From CAYQPF01 sp964419225 (lineage in GTDB: Bacteria; Cloacimonadota; Cloacimonadia; Cloacimonadales; CAYQPF01), in assembly GCA_964419225.1 (NCBI GenBank), contig CAYQPF010000127.1:1-14887 (forward strand): a stretch of DNA of 14,887 nucleotides. Reading direction: 5' to 3'. The notes under the pieces were generated by a model, which ran no database searches, was not told the origin of the DNA, and saw only the letters and a list, made by a program, of their open reading frames with translations. This document shows positions 7,149 through 14,887 of this stretch, one piece after another. Made by a program: the position numbers and the translations under genes. Every line of letters starts with the position of its first letter. The stretch's first letter is position 1.

Positions 7149-8600
7149 ATGTTAAAATTTTTAGATCCACCAGCTGCCAAACCTTTACTCCCGGAAGATA
7201 AAATTGCATCGGAGTACAAGAAGATGAGACTTAAGGTTTTCCTAGGTGCTTTTTTAGGATACGCAGCATATTACCTGGTTAGAAAAAACCTGGCACTAGC
7301 TATTCCGGGGATGATACAATCCGTAGAAAATGGAGGTTTGGGATATTCGAAGCTAGAATTGGGAATTGCAATGTCGGCAATAGCAATTGCATACTCTTTC
7401 AGTAAATTTCTGATGGGGGCCCTATCCGACAGGTCAGATGCCCGTAAGTTTCTTGTAATAGGACTTATACTCTCGTCAGCAATAATGATGTCTGTAGGTT
7501 TATTCTCTTTTGCAACCAGTTCTGTAGCTATTATATTTTTCTTTATGTTGGTTATAGGGTGGTTATCCGGAATGGGATGGCCCCCTTGCGGAAGAGTTAT
7601 GGTATATTGGTTCTCTCACAACGAGCGAAGCTTTAAAATGTCAATATGGAACACGTCGCATACATTCGGCAGTGGTCTGATGGGTAACCTTGCAGCTGTT
7701 GGAACAGTAATTATGGGTGGATTCTTTCTTGTCGATATTGGAGGAGGAACCATGGTTGATCAGAGCTGGAGGGCAGTTTTCGTATTTCCTGCTGCTGTTG
7801 CACTAGTAGTTGCTGTTTTTTGCTGGTGGGCCCTGAGAGATACACCTCAGTCCTGCGGTTTGCCATCAATAGATAAATACAGAAATGATTTTACTGTAAA
7901 GAAAGAGATGAGTTCAGAAGCAAAAATTCCTGTTTCTGAATTATTTGTAAAATATATCTTCAAAAATAAGATTCTGTGGCTTATAGCTTTTGCTAATATA
8001 TTTGTATATTTAGTTCGCTATGGCATTGGAGACTGGTCTCCCACATATTGTCAGGAGGCAGGACTGTTAACAAGTGAACAGAGCAAGATGGCATTTTCAC
8101 TTCATAATTATGCCGGTGTTCCCGGTACTATTGTATGTGGATTATTATCTTCCAAACTATTCAAAGGAAGATGTGCACCTGCAAATGTGATTTACATGGC
8201 ACTTGTTTTACTTTCAATTATATTATACTGGAAAGCCGCACCTGTAGCCGCCTTTATCTCGGAAACATTCTCTACAGAACTTTTAGCAACAAGAGTTGCT
8301 GTTGTATATAGCTCTTTAATCTCTATCGGATTCTTTATATATGGTCCAGTTGCGCTGATTGGTGTACAGGCTGTAAACCTGGTACCTAAAAACGCGGCAG
8401 GAACTGCTGCTGGATTTGTAGGTTTATTCGGATATCTTATTGGAGATGCTTTATTGTCAAAAATATTAATAGGTGCCGTTGCCAGCAGCTCATTCGGATG
8501 GAATGCCACATTCTGGATATTTATTATGGCCAGCGCATTAGCAATTATCTTCTCGGCAACTACTTGGAAAAGGGAGAAAGCTGCCTGTGTTGTTAACTGA
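7149..8600 (+). CDS. glpT: Glycerol-3-phosphate:phosphate antiporter (MFS, OPA family)
   Basis: A 483-residue, 12-helix inner-membrane transporter that exchanges external G3P for internal phosphate. Similarity to E. coli GlpT runs along the whole length: YYLVRKNLALA (start of helix 1), the MFS loop GALSDRSDARKF, GMGWPPCGR, RDTPQSCGLP in the central loop, RYGIGDWSPTY, and AAGTAAGFVGLFGYL near the end. The substrate-site residues known from E. coli (Arg45, His165, Arg269) correspond to Arg45, His171 and Arg290. With both phosphate-binding Arg residues and the His kept, G3P is more likely than hexose phosphate as substrate. It is about 30 residues longer than E. coli GlpT, partly from extra sequence around residues 185-205. 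It follows glpD by 87 bp and precedes a phosphoesterase lipoprotein by 60 bp. Confidence 0.94.
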   Translation: MLKFLDPPAAKPLLPEDKIASEYKKMRLKVFLGAFLGYAAYYLVRKNLALAIPGMIQSVENGGLGYSKLELGIAMSAIAIAYSFSKFLMGALSDRSDARKFLVIGLILSSAIMMSVGLFSFATSSVAIIFFFMLVIGWLSGMGWPPCGRVMVYWFSHNERSFKMSIWNTSHTFGSGLMGNLAAVGTVIMGGFFLVDIGGGTMVDQSWRAVFVFPAAVALVVAVFCWWALRDTPQSCGLPSIDKYRNDFTVKKEMSSEAKIPVSELFVKYIFKNKILWLIAFANIFVYLVRYGIGDWSPTYCQEAGLLTSEQSKMAFSLHNYAGVPGTIVCGLLSSKLFKGRCAPANVIYMALVLLSIILYWKAAPVAAFISETFSTELLATRVAVVYSSLISIGFFIYGPVALIGVQAVNLVPKNAAGTAAGFVGLFGYLIGDALLSKILIGAVASSSFGWNATFWIFIMASALAIIFSATTWKREKAACVVN

Positions 8601-8660
8601 TAAGTAATTGAACTTTAATGCGTTCTACTTGTTTCTATAAATATTACAAAAAAATCATTA

Positions 8661-10634
8661 ATGAAAAAACTAATAAAAAATAGATTAATACTGAACATTC
8701 TGCTGATAAGTGCTTTACTTATTGTTGGATGTGGAAAATCAGATACACCTGAACCTACGCCAACAGACACTTTTAAGTTAACCGGAGTATCAATACCAGG
8801 GACTATATCTGTTACTTTAAATTCTGATGTCACTATTACTGGAAACGGGTTTGCAGCAGGAGATAAGCTGAGATTTGTATCTGTCGATAATACAAGCATA
8901 AAATATGAGTTTCCTGTTATTAACGTGACATCGTCCGGAGTAACTATAAATATTGGAGCCAGTATAAATTCAGGAAGATATAATATAACGGCGGTAAGAG
9001 GTACAAAAGAAATTTCTTTGGGATCTACTGTTTTAAGCATTCAATCAAACACAAATGTTCCTGATGTTGCAGGTAAGAACATTAAAGGCATAGTTTATTG
9101 CAATGGAAAAGGAGTAGCTAATGTTGTAGTTTCTGACGGTATAGAAGTGACAAAAACAAATGCCGATGGAATCTACTACTTACAGTCTGCTAAGAAACAC
9201 GGCTATGTATTTATATCGGTACCATCAAATTATGAAGTCGCAACAAAAAATAAACTGCCTGCTTTTTTTGAATATTTAACAAACAGTACAACAGTAGTAG
9301 ACCAACGTAATTTTGAACTTTTTGAAGCAGATAACAAAAACCATGTTATTATTGCAATGGCGGATATGCATCTGGCCAACAGAAATAACGACATCACCCA
9401 ATTTAAAAGCGGGTTTTATGCAGAAGCATCCTCGTATGCAAGCCAGATAAAAGCTTCAGGTATAAAGGTCTATGGTATTGCCTTGGGAGATATGAGCTGG
9501 GATGCATATTGGTATGAAAACTCGTATTCTCTTAGTAATTATATAAATGAAATAGACGGAATTGGATTTCAGATATTCAATATTATGGGTAATCATGACA
9601 ATGATCCTTATAAGGCATTCGATTTTCCGGCAGAAGCTCCGTTTAAACAAATTATAGGTCCGTCATATTATTCTATAAACATTGGAAAGGTACATTATGT
9701 AATCCTTGATGATATCCAATATATAAATGCCGGAGGATCTCAAGGTGTCATAGGAGCAAGGGATTATACAGAAGTCGTATCTGCAGAACAAATGGGCTGG
9801 TTAAGTAAGGACCTTGCAGAGATCACAGACAAAACTACACCTGTTATTGTCGCTCTTCATAGTCCGGTACATTCTGTTTCAGTTAATACTTCCGGACAAC
9901 AGATAAATAATACAGATTTAACAAACGGGACTGAACTCAAAGCTGCATTTAATGCATTTTCAAATGTAAAATTCATTTCCGGACACACCCATATCAATTA
10001 TAATGTTGAAGTTTCCAGCACTATGTACGAACATAATATAGCTGCAATAAGTGCCACATGGTGGTGGACAGGTAAGAGCGGATATGCGGGAAATCATATA
10101 TGTAAAGATGGCTCCCCTGGTGGATATGGCATTTTTGAAGTTAACGACAAGGTTGTAAAATACACATTTAAAGGTATTGGATACAATAAAAACAAGCAGT
10201 TCAGAACATATGACAGAAATACAATAGAGATAACTGCGGCAAATTTCACTCCCAATGCCAGTGATACATACAAAGCAATGGTTCCGACTTATGCCGGGGA
10301 ATATAATGCTCAGAACAAGGGAAACATTGTTATGATAAATGTATTCAATTATGACAATGCATGTAATCTGGAAGTAAAAGAAAATGGTACTCCTCTCACA
10401 GTGGTACGCAGATATAAAAAAGATCCTCTGCATATAATATCATATGAGATGCAACGGCTTAATAATAATGCAGAACCGACATCTTCGTTTCTTACTAATA
10501 ATTCCTCTCATATTTTTGAAGTAACTGCATCAAGTGCAACATCTACGCTTGAAATCAAATTAACGGACCGAAATGGCAATGTTTTTACAGAAACTATGAC
10601 AAGACCAAAGGAATTCAAAACATCGATGCAATAA
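8661..10634 (+). CDS. Lipoprotein calcineurin-like phosphoesterase with N-terminal beta domains
   Basis: A 657-residue exported metallophosphoesterase. The lipobox LIVGC places the lipid-anchored Cys at residue 24. Residues about 38-128 look like an IPT/TIG-type beta domain (TGVSIPGTISVTL, ITGNGFAAGDKLRF). Residues about 138-220 form a small beta domain like that preceding calcineurin-type enzymes in Bacteroidota (IKGIVYCNGKGVANVVVSDG). The catalytic domain (about 228-470) has the di-metal motifs in order: Asp235-x-His237, GD at 276-277, GNHD at 310-313, His400 and GHTH at 441-444. The TWWWTG and DGSPGGYG motifs lead into a C-terminal beta domain typical of this subfamily. It should hydrolyse a phosphomonoester or phosphodiester at the cell surface or in the periplasm; the substrate cannot be read from sequence. 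Its place between glpT and susC suggests it releases G3P. Confidence 0.87.
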   Translation: MKKLIKNRLILNILLISALLIVGCGKSDTPEPTPTDTFKLTGVSIPGTISVTLNSDVTITGNGFAAGDKLRFVSVDNTSIKYEFPVINVTSSGVTINIGASINSGRYNITAVRGTKEISLGSTVLSIQSNTNVPDVAGKNIKGIVYCNGKGVANVVVSDGIEVTKTNADGIYYLQSAKKHGYVFISVPSNYEVATKNKLPAFFEYLTNSTTVVDQRNFELFEADNKNHVIIAMADMHLANRNNDITQFKSGFYAEASSYASQIKASGIKVYGIALGDMSWDAYWYENSYSLSNYINEIDGIGFQIFNIMGNHDNDPYKAFDFPAEAPFKQIIGPSYYSINIGKVHYVILDDIQYINAGGSQGVIGARDYTEVVSAEQMGWLSKDLAEITDKTTPVIVALHSPVHSVSVNTSGQQINNTDLTNGTELKAAFNAFSNVKFISGHTHINYNVEVSSTMYEHNIAAISATWWWTGKSGYAGNHICKDGSPGGYGIFEVNDKVVKYTFKGIGYNKNKQFRTYDRNTIEITAANFTPNASDTYKAMVPTYAGEYNAQNKGNIVMINVFNYDNACNLEVKENGTPLTVVRRYKKDPLHIISYEMQRLNNNAEPTSSFLTNNSSHIFEVTASSATSTLEIKLTDRNGNVFTETMTRPKEFKTSMQ

Positions 10635-10678
10635 AATATCTTATATTAATTATTGAAACTTAACTAATTATTTAATCT

Positions 10679-13600
10679 ATGAATCTAAAAAATTACTTAA
10701 AAAAGTTCTTGGTTCTGGTTACAGTCTCATTGTTTGCAATGCAACTATGGGCTCAGACCACAATTAAAGGAACCGTGTATGAGTCAGATGGTAAGACACC
10801 TGTAATCGGGTGTGCCATCATGGTTAAAGGTACTACACGTGGAGCAGTTACAGATCTAAATGGAGTTTATACCATAAAAGCCAATGAAGGTCAGGTACTT
10901 GAATTCACTTGTATTGGTTATGATGCAAAAAGCGTCACTGTTGCAAAACAAAATCAGATAGATGTAATTCTTGCTTTTTCAACAAGACAACTAGAAGGCC
11001 TTGTGGTAACAGCCTTGGGTTTAACACGTGACCAGAAATCTCTTGGTTATGCGGTTACTAAAGTTGGAAGTGAAGAACTTACTCAGGTTGTTTCAGGTAA
11101 CTGGTTAAATGGAATGGCAGGGAAAGTAGCAGGTCTTACTTTTAACGGAGCTAGTTCTGGTCCCATTTCTTCGCAACGTGTAACCCTAAGAGGTGACCAG
11201 TCGTTGAATTATGGAAGCAATGAAGCACTTTTTGTAGTTGATGGCGTTCCTATCAGATCAGGAACAACAGCAACCTCATCAAGCAGTAGCTACACAAATT
11301 CAGGCGGAGACTTTCCAGTTGACTTTGGTAATGGTGCAAGTGACCTTAATCCAGAAGATATCGAATCTGTATCTGTATTGAAAGGTCCTGCCGCTACAGC
11401 ACTATATGGTTCGCGTGCAGCTAATGGTGCTATTGTTATTACTACAAAAGCCGGCCGTAAGAATAAAGGAATCGGTGTAACTGTAAACTCATCTGTTGTA
11501 GTTGAAAGAGCAGGCTATTGGCCTTCTTTCCAGACTGAATATGGTTCAGGTTCAGACATGGGACTTAATCCATACAACTTCTGGACTTTAAATTCTGATT
11601 TAGTTGGTACTTCTGATTTCCCTGCAAGAAACATTTCTCGCTATGCATGGGGAGAGAAATTTGACGCAAACAAACTTCGTTATCAATATGAAGGTAAAAA
11701 CTGGGAAACAGGTAAAATTTCAATGACGCCATTTGTATATCAGGATGACTGGTTTACAGGTATTTTCAGAAATGGTGTTACCTACAACAACTCATTTTCA
11801 ATTAATGGAAGTAATGGAGAAGGGACAAATGTAAGATTCTCCATGGCAGACATAAAAAATGAGTGGATTCTACCTAATACAGGTTATAAGAAACAATCAT
11901 ATTCATTCTCTTTTGAATCACCTGTCAACAAATGGATTAAGTTTAATTCTAAAGTTAATTACTATCGTACTGATAGTGACAATATGCCAATGGCCGGTTA
12001 TCATGAGACAACGGTTATGTATGACTTGATGTGGGGATACAATTCAAATTCAATGAGTAACTGGAGAGATGAGTATTTCCAGGGGAGATTCAATGCGATT
12101 AACAGAAATGCGACTATTTCCGAGAACGGAAACAGTCTGGTTTTTGCTGGTACCGGTTCGTATAACCCTTACCGTATTCTATATGAGGAGCTAAACTCAA
12201 CAAATAAGGACAGAGTTTTCGGTTCTGCAGGATTTACATTCAATATAATGAAGGGACTAACCCTTGATGTTAAGTCAGGGATGGATATGGGAGTTGAGTT
12301 CAGAACACAAAGGAAACCTAAGTTAACTGCTGTATGGAATAATGGATTTTATAGAGAAGAGACACTTATAAACTATGAATTCAATACTGACTTTCTTTTG
12401 AAATATCAAAAAGAGATGTTAGACAACCGCCTCTCTTTAACTGCTGCATTTGGCGGAAACAATATGTCAACACAATATCTGAAGAATAATATTCAACTGA
12501 ATGAATTAAATCTTGACGGTGTATACAACACATCTAATGTGCCTACAGGTATAAATCCAATACCTACTAACTACAGAAGTTCAAAAATAATCAACAGTTT
12601 ATATGGATTGGTTTCTCTTGGATGGAAGGATGCTTATTATCTGGATATCACAGGACGTAACGACTGGTCCAGCACTTTGTCTAAAGGTAACTGGTCGTAT
12701 TTTTATCCATCAGTTGCAGGTAGTATATTACTAGACAAAATTTTTGATTTTCAGAATAACGCTCCTGCAATAACATTTGCCAAGCTTCGTCTATCATGGG
12801 CAAACGTAGGTAATGACACTGGCCCTTATTCACTCGACCAGTATTATTCAGCTGCTGCAATAAGCGGTGGATATACTCTGCCATCTGTTATTCCTGACCC
12901 AATGATTAAACCGGAGAATGTTGAGAGCTGGGAACTTGGTCTGGAGACAAAATTTTTCAAGAACCGTGTAGGACTTGATATAGCAGTTTACAACTCTACA
13001 ACTACTAACCAGATTATAGCAGTCGACATAGATCCTATAGTAGGTGCATCATCGATGAAGATAAATGCAGGAGAGATTAATAATAAGGGTATTGAGGTAT
13101 CTTTAAGTACAACCCCTGTTAAAACAAAAGATTTTACATGGATTTTTAATGCCAACTGGTCAAAAAATATAAACAAGCTTGTAAGCCTTCAAGATGGATG
13201 GGATCCGACCAAACCTCTGGAAACAGATATGGGAACGACTATTGGAGGAAGACTCCATGTATACTCATACATTGGACAGGAGATGCATCAGTTATATGGA
13301 TTTGCAATGAAAAAGGCTCCTGAAGGTTCATTTTATCTGGATGGATCCGGTAACAAAGTGGATTGTTCGGGAAAAGTTCTGCTTAATGAACAAACAGGAT
13401 TACCATCTGTGATTTCTACAGCTGATAATTATCTGGGTAAGGTTAATCCTGACTGGAGAGGTGGTTTTAACACATCTTTAAGATATAAAAACCTTACTTT
13501 GAATATGTCTTTCTCATATCAGTGGGGAGGTAACAGATTCTCAGTTACCGATGGTATCTTGTCTTATCAGGGAAAACTGACAAACTCTCTTGAAGGACGT

Positions 13601-14005
13601 TACGATGGTATAGTTGCTGATGGAGTTAATCTGGTTTCAACCAATACCGACGGTACAACAACCTGCAAGGTAAACAATACTATTACAGAGAATATTTATA
13701 CATATTATCAAGCACTTACTTTAGACAGGTATAATGGAGAGGCTCACACTTATGATACATCCTTCCTGAAATTCAGAGAGGCAAGACTGGAATACAACAT
13801 TCCTGAAAAACTATGTCAAAGAACAGGATTTCTTCAGGGAGCCAATATTGCAATTTTTGCAACAAATATCTTCTCTATAGATAATTGGCCTCAGTACGAT
13901 CCTGAAGGAGGTATGATGACCGGCACAAACGTATTCAATGGTATTGAAGCAGGTGCATTTCCAATGACCCGCACTTACGGCGTTAACTTAAAACTGTCAT
14001 TTTAA
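10679..14005 (+). CDS. SusC/RagA-family TonB-dependent outer-membrane transporter
   Basis: A 1108-residue outer-membrane receptor and transporter. A signal peptide covers residues 1-25 (LWA, then QTTIKG). A carboxypeptidase-regulatory-like beta domain follows (about 27-100, IKGTVYESDGKTPVIGC). The segment LEGLVVTALGLTRDQKSLGY (105-124) is the SusC hallmark and includes the TonB-box region. The plug carries VTLRG, LFVVDGVPI and DIESVSVLKGPAATALYGSR (227-246). The rest is a 22-strand-type barrel ending in VNLKLSF with a terminal Phe, as expected for barrel insertion. There is no STN domain before the beta domain, so signalling to a FecR/ECF-sigma pair is unlikely. The gene is 44 bp after the phosphoesterase and 18 bp before the SusD partner. 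The substrate is unknown; context suggests a glycerophosphate-containing compound, not a glycan. Confidence 0.94.
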   Translation: MNLKNYLKKFLVLVTVSLFAMQLWAQTTIKGTVYESDGKTPVIGCAIMVKGTTRGAVTDLNGVYTIKANEGQVLEFTCIGYDAKSVTVAKQNQIDVILAFSTRQLEGLVVTALGLTRDQKSLGYAVTKVGSEELTQVVSGNWLNGMAGKVAGLTFNGASSGPISSQRVTLRGDQSLNYGSNEALFVVDGVPIRSGTTATSSSSSYTNSGGDFPVDFGNGASDLNPEDIESVSVLKGPAATALYGSRAANGAIVITTKAGRKNKGIGVTVNSSVVVERAGYWPSFQTEYGSGSDMGLNPYNFWTLNSDLVGTSDFPARNISRYAWGEKFDANKLRYQYEGKNWETGKISMTPFVYQDDWFTGIFRNGVTYNNSFSINGSNGEGTNVRFSMADIKNEWILPNTGYKKQSYSFSFESPVNKWIKFNSKVNYYRTDSDNMPMAGYHETTVMYDLMWGYNSNSMSNWRDEYFQGRFNAINRNATISENGNSLVFAGTGSYNPYRILYEELNSTNKDRVFGSAGFTFNIMKGLTLDVKSGMDMGVEFRTQRKPKLTAVWNNGFYREETLINYEFNTDFLLKYQKEMLDNRLSLTAAFGGNNMSTQYLKNNIQLNELNLDGVYNTSNVPTGINPIPTNYRSSKIINSLYGLVSLGWKDAYYLDITGRNDWSSTLSKGNWSYFYPSVAGSILLDKIFDFQNNAPAITFAKLRLSWANVGNDTGPYSLDQYYSAAAISGGYTLPSVIPDPMIKPENVESWELGLETKFFKNRVGLDIAVYNSTTTNQIIAVDIDPIVGASSMKINAGEINNKGIEVSLSTTPVKTKDFTWIFNANWSKNINKLVSLQDGWDPTKPLETDMGTTIGGRLHVYSYIGQEMHQLYGFAMKKAPEGSFYLDGSGNKVDCSGKVLLNEQTGLPSVISTADNYLGKVNPDWRGGFNTSLRYKNLTLNMSFSYQWGGNRFSVTDGILSYQGKLTNSLEGRYDGIVADGVNLVSTNTDGTTTCKVNNTITENIYTYYQALTLDRYNGEAHTYDTSFLKFREARLEYNIPEKLCQRTGFLQGANIAIFATNIFSIDNWPQYDPEGGMMTGTNVFNGIEAGAFPMTRTYGVNLKLSF

Positions 14006-14023
14006 TTAAAATATTAATAAGAA

Positions 14024-14887
14024 ATGAAAAAACTGAAATTAATAATATTGTGTGGGTTTGTTCTCGGAACACTTAGTTCATGTACGAAGAATTTCCAGGA
14101 GACTAATACAAATCCAAACAGGACAATAGTTGGAATGATACAAGCATCCAACATGTTTGAACCTATTTTATACAATTCTGCAAATCAATGGCTGGACCGC
14201 ACCTGGTACTACAATAATGAACTGATTCAATTTACCGCCCATACCGGAGGTATTACAAGAAGAGAGCACCTCTATTTTCTGGAGGAATCCAGAGATTGGG
14301 CTGGTTTTTGGAATTTCTATGCAAATTACGGGAAGAACGTTGACCATATGCATGAATTAGCTGTAGAAGAAGGAGATAAATCTTTAGAGGCTATCGCCTT
14401 GACATTTAAAGTTCTGTTTTTCTCAAACATGACGGATATGTTTGGCAGTGTTCCTTATGAAGAGGCTTTCACAGGGAGAAAACTTGGTGGAACACTAACT
14501 CCAAAATTCAACTCTCAGAAAGAGATTTATCAGTTTATGTTTGCCGACCTCGAAGCTGCAAATACAATATATGCAACAAATCCTACATTTCAGAAACCTT
14601 CTATGGATGGTATGTACGGAGGTAATATGGAATTATGGAGAAAATTCAATAACTCTTTATATCTAAGGCTTTTATGCAGAGTTAGCGGTCGTACTGAAAT
14701 GAACGTGGGAACCAAAATGACAGAGATATTAGGTAATCCTACAAAATACCCGATTTTCACCTCAAGCAGCGATAACGCAACTGTTAAATTTTCTGGTGTT
14801 GACCCATACCTTAGTAATTTTGGAACAACAACAGAGAGTGCCTTTACTTCAAGCGGAAGAAAGCTAACAACTCAACTAATCAAGATG
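14024..14887 (+). CDS. SusD-like surface lipoprotein (SusD-like_2 type), 3' end outside window
   Basis: The frame is open from ATG 14024 to the last base (288 codons), so the C-terminal part is missing. The signal peptide ends in a lipobox with the lipidated Cys at residue 20 (GTLSSC). The mature start, CTKNFQETNTNPNR, has the NTNPN motif common near the N-terminus of SusD homologues. Helical-repeat segments follow, including the family motif SNMTDMFGSVPYEEA and QFMFADLEAAN, as in the SusD_2/RagB-like group. SusD proteins cap the SusC barrel and deliver substrate to it. The gene starts 18 bp after the susC stop, the usual tight pairing. The binding site and substrate cannot be inferred from the visible part. 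Confidence 0.92.
   Translation, partial: MKKLKLIILCGFVLGTLSSCTKNFQETNTNPNRTIVGMIQASNMFEPILYNSANQWLDRTWYYNNELIQFTAHTGGITRREHLYFLEESRDWAGFWNFYANYGKNVDHMHELAVEEGDKSLEAIALTFKVLFFSNMTDMFGSVPYEEAFTGRKLGGTLTPKFNSQKEIYQFMFADLEAANTIYATNPTFQKPSMDGMYGGNMELWRKFNNSLYLRLLCRVSGRTEMNVGTKMTEILGNPTKYPIFTSSSDNATVKFSGVDPYLSNFGTTTESAFTSSGRKLTTQLIKM

Noticed and set aside
8615..9040. 141-codon open frame on the - strand over the phosphoesterase start
   Set aside because: It opposes the signal-peptide and beta-domain coding sequence of a well-supported gene, and its product shows no family features.
9960..10433. 157-codon open frame on the - strand inside the phosphoesterase gene
   Set aside because: It lies wholly opposite a strongly supported gene; the product is Ile/Ser/Cys-rich with no recognisable domain, typical of a shadow frame.
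1..14887. CRISPR arrays, tRNA or rRNA genes, phage genes, defence systems
   Set aside because: I saw no regularly spaced repeats, cloverleaf-like genes, integrase, or nuclease/helicase genes; all gene-sized frames are accounted for by the proteins listed.

Overview
The window looks like a chromosome segment of an AT-rich member of the Bacteroidota, probably Bacteroidales. The evidence is a SusC/SusD pair, lipoproteins with Bacteroidota-style signal peptides, an S46 dipeptidyl-peptidase, a DUF4953-type zinc metalloprotease, and one good match to the Bacteroidota promoter (TTTG, 19 bp, TAnnTTTG). Genes are closely packed and there are no Shine-Dalgarno sequences. I see no tRNA, rRNA, CRISPR array or recognisable insertion sequence.

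Left part (1-3938, + strand): a peptide-degradation pair. A metzincin-type zinc metalloprotease enters from the left edge. It is interrupted by about 220 bases of unexplained sequence containing a 10-N assembly gap, and its C-terminal part resumes after the gap. Its stop codon overlaps by four bases the start of a complete S46 peptidase. That peptidase has an Arg 18 residues after the catalytic Ser, the hallmark of the Asp/Glu-specific DPP11 type. A possible terminator lies in the convergent junction that follows.

Middle (3949-5241, - strand): a ProX/YbaK-type aminoacyl-tRNA deacylase sits 3 bp downstream of a DeoR/GlpR-type repressor. The repressor is divergent from the glycerol-3-phosphate (G3P) genes.

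Right part (5493-14887, + strand): a five-gene run with short gaps (87, 60, 44 and 18 bp): glpD (FAD G3P dehydrogenase), glpT (G3P:phosphate antiporter), a lipoprotein calcineurin-like phosphoesterase, a SusC-type TonB-dependent transporter, and a SusD-type lipoprotein cut by the window edge. A well-formed promoter lies upstream of glpD, and a perfect palindrome GTTTCGAAAC overlaps its -7 box, a good candidate for the repressor's operator.

The most interesting reading is that the right part is one scavenging system for glycerophosphate-containing compounds. SusCD would capture and import the substrate, the phosphoesterase would release G3P (or remove a phosphate group), GlpT would carry G3P across the inner membrane, and GlpD would oxidise it to dihydroxyacetone phosphate, with the divergent repressor responding to G3P. 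The individual families are well known. The joint function, the substrate and the single transcript are inference.
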